Below, piece by piece: positions 13,947 through 15,000 of a DNA stretch of 15,000 bases (position 1 is the first letter of the stretch; the number at the start of each line of letters is the position of its first letter). Under the pieces are notes generated by a model. That model ran no database searches. It was not told the origin of the DNA and saw only the letters and a list, made by a program, of their open reading frames with translations. Origin of the DNA: Flemingiibacterium sp045632605 (GTDB lineage: Bacteria > Bacillota > Clostridia > Oscillospirales > CAG-272). The stretch covers positions 1 to 15,000 of the forward strand of contig JAZQXA010000125.1 of NCBI GenBank assembly GCA_045632605.1, read 5' to 3'. Made by a program: the position numbers and the translations under genes.

Positions 13947-14774
13947 ATGACAAACGATATTACAATCGGAGCAATAAATCCATTTTCAGTTAACGTAAAT
14001 AAGCTGAATATAACAAAAACTTCTCCGGCGAGATACAGTGCGCCGCACATTCACGATATGTGTGAGATATATGTAAATCTTACAGGGAATGTTTCCTTTA
14101 TCGTGGAAAAAAATGTTTATGATATACGTCCGGGCGATATAATAATAACTAAACCGTATGAATATCATCACTGTAAATATAACGATGACAGTGACCATCT
14201 TCACTATTGGATAATGTTCTCCCCTCATGAAAATCCCGGACTGTTTGATTTCTTCTTGGAACGTGAGCGGGGTACATGCAATTTTATCCGTCTTCCCCCG
14301 GATATACTTGACAAATTTTTAGCTTTGTGCGAGAAAATAACCTTAATAAATCCCACACATCGCGCTACAGCAATTTCACTTTTTTTTGAGATAATATCAT
14401 ATATAGCAAAGGGACTTGCACGGTATAATATAAATGAAGCAAACCAGAATCTGCCTCAGGAGCTGACAGATATTTTAAGTTATATTAACAAGAACTATGC
14501 ATTAATAAAAAACATAAACGAATTGTCTTCTGCTTTTCATATAAGCATTACTACTCTGGAGCGATATTTTAAAAAATATCTTTCAATAACGCCGAAGCGA
14601 TATCTTGAAGATAAAAAGCTAACCTGCGCGTGTATGTTGTTAAGACAAAATTTCAGTGTGACCGATGCGTGCTATGAAAGCGGTTTTGACGATTATTCCC
14701 ACTTTATTACGATATTTAAAAAAAGCTTCCAGGTAACGCCGCTTAAATATAAGAAAAATATACTTAATTCCTGA
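13947..14774 (+). CDS. AraC family transcriptional regulator with N-terminal cupin sensor
   Basis: A 275-aa regulator. The cupin sensor shows SAPHIHDMCEIYVNLTG (31-47) and YDIRPGDIIITKPYEYHH (58-75), the histidine-rich pattern of sugar-sensing AraC proteins. The C-terminal DNA-binding domain has two helix-turn-helix units, about 190-210 and 237-260, ending SGFDDYSHFITIFKKSF (245-261) and the conserved TPLKYKK (264-270). It is divergent from the kinase operon, and the promoters share mirrored sequence, so it most likely controls that operon and itself. Lysine and isoleucine content is high, as in AT-rich clostridial regulators. The effector is probably the sugar metabolised by the operon; that is inference. 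Confidence 0.92.
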   Translation: MTNDITIGAINPFSVNVNKLNITKTSPARYSAPHIHDMCEIYVNLTGNVSFIVEKNVYDIRPGDIIITKPYEYHHCKYNDDSDHLHYWIMFSPHENPGLFDFFLERERGTCNFIRLPPDILDKFLALCEKITLINPTHRATAISLFFEIISYIAKGLARYNINEANQNLPQELTDILSYINKNYALIKNINELSSAFHISITTLERYFKKYLSITPKRYLEDKKLTCACMLLRQNFSVTDACYESGFDDYSHFITIFKKSFQVTPLKYKKNILNS

Positions 14775-14854
14775 TTTATTTATAAAATCAAAGTTGAATC
14801 CGGAGATGAAAGCGGAGATTGCAGAGATGAAAAAAGCGGCGAATGCGTAAAAGA

Positions 14855-14880
14855 GAAGGGCGACCATGCGGTCGCCCTTC
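14855..14880. terminator. GC-rich hairpin between convergent genes
   Basis: A perfect 11-bp stem (14855-14865 with 14870-14880) with a four-base loop. The plus-strand tail is AATATTTG; the minus-strand tail TCTTTTA is a better T-tract. It lies 80 bases after the AraC stop and 70 after the minus-strand partial gene, so it may stop both. Confidence 0.65.
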
Positions 14881-14949
14881 AATATTTGCGTTGGGGTAAA
14901 CAAAGAAAAATGGATTCGATATTGTGCTCTATTCAGAAATTTCTTGTGA

Positions 14950-15000
14950 TTATAAGTGCACGTTTTCTTGGTCGAGGCCAAATTCAGCAGAATCATACCC
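14950..15000 (-). CDS. C-terminal end of an unidentified minus-strand gene (partial)
   Basis: The minus strand reads GYDSAEFGLDQENVHL and then TAA (14950-14952). The composition is protein-like, and a hairpin with a minus-strand T-tract follows 70 bases downstream, as expected for a gene end. Only 16 residues are inside the window, so the family cannot be named and chance is not excluded. Confidence 0.4.
   Translation of the reverse strand, partial: GYDSAEFGLDQENVHL

Noticed and set aside
14806..14850. Tiny plus-strand frame of 14 codons after the second AraC gene
   Set aside because: The GGAG lies directly against the ATG with no spacing, and such a short frame has no supporting evidence.
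14640..14996. Minus-strand 118-codon open frame with a hydrophobic middle
   Set aside because: It overlaps the AraC C-terminus and reads through the hairpin; the hydrophobic stretch is the complement of purine-rich bases, and no ribosome site is seen.
1..15000. Mobile elements, CRISPR arrays, tRNA or rRNA genes, defence or toxin systems
   Set aside because: No transposase or integrase domains, no regularly spaced repeats and no tRNA-like cloverleaf were seen on either strand.

Overview
The window comes from a moderately AT-rich Gram-positive anaerobe, most plausibly an uncultured gut-type Clostridia (Oscillospirales/Christensenellales-like). This is inference from strong GGAGG-type ribosome sites, sigma-A-type promoters with extended -10 elements, cupin-AraC regulators beside sugar genes, and a clostridial style of carbohydrate enzymes. 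I found no rRNA, tRNA, CRISPR, transposase, integrase or phage gene. The whole window reads as a carbohydrate-use region.

Left block (1-3950): a cytoplasmic NagZ-like GH3 glycosidase with its own promoter converges, across a shared hairpin, on a Gfo/Idh/MocA oxidoreductase. That oxidoreductase is divergent from an AraC-type regulator (start 3028), with an inverted repeat between them that could be the operator.

Middle block (3946-6825): nagA-like and nagB-like genes form a two-gene minus-strand operon (GlcNAc-6-P to GlcN-6-P to Fru-6-P in the classical route). They are divergent from a small ureidoglycolate-lyase-like cupin. The NagB homologue keeps the catalytic Asp and His but has replaced the acidic partners of that His, so its substrate or chemistry may differ.

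Decay zone (6830-7600): a 60-aa conserved-looking small protein overlaps by ATGA the remains of a FAD-dependent oxidoreductase with a C-terminal Rieske domain. The remains are wrecked by internal deletions and frameshifts. A perfect 20-bp inverted repeat closes the zone.

Right block (7624-14774): a tightly packed minus-strand operon runs, in transcription order, FGGY kinase, Gfo/Idh/MocA dehydrogenase, DUF4432/aldose-epimerase-like protein, FucI/AraA-type sugar isomerase and zinc-dependent MDR dehydrogenase. It is divergent from a second AraC-type regulator. The two promoters and ribosome sites of this divergon are near mirror images. The enzyme set suggests conversion of one unusual sugar or polyol by oxidation/reduction, mutarotation, isomerisation and phosphorylation. 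No transporter or aldolase is present, so the substrate cannot be named. The last 50 bases hold the C-terminal end of an unidentified minus-strand gene.

Several longest-ORF starts are wrong: promoter or -10 elements lie inside the apparent 5' extensions of the GH3 and kinase genes, and I give corrected starts.
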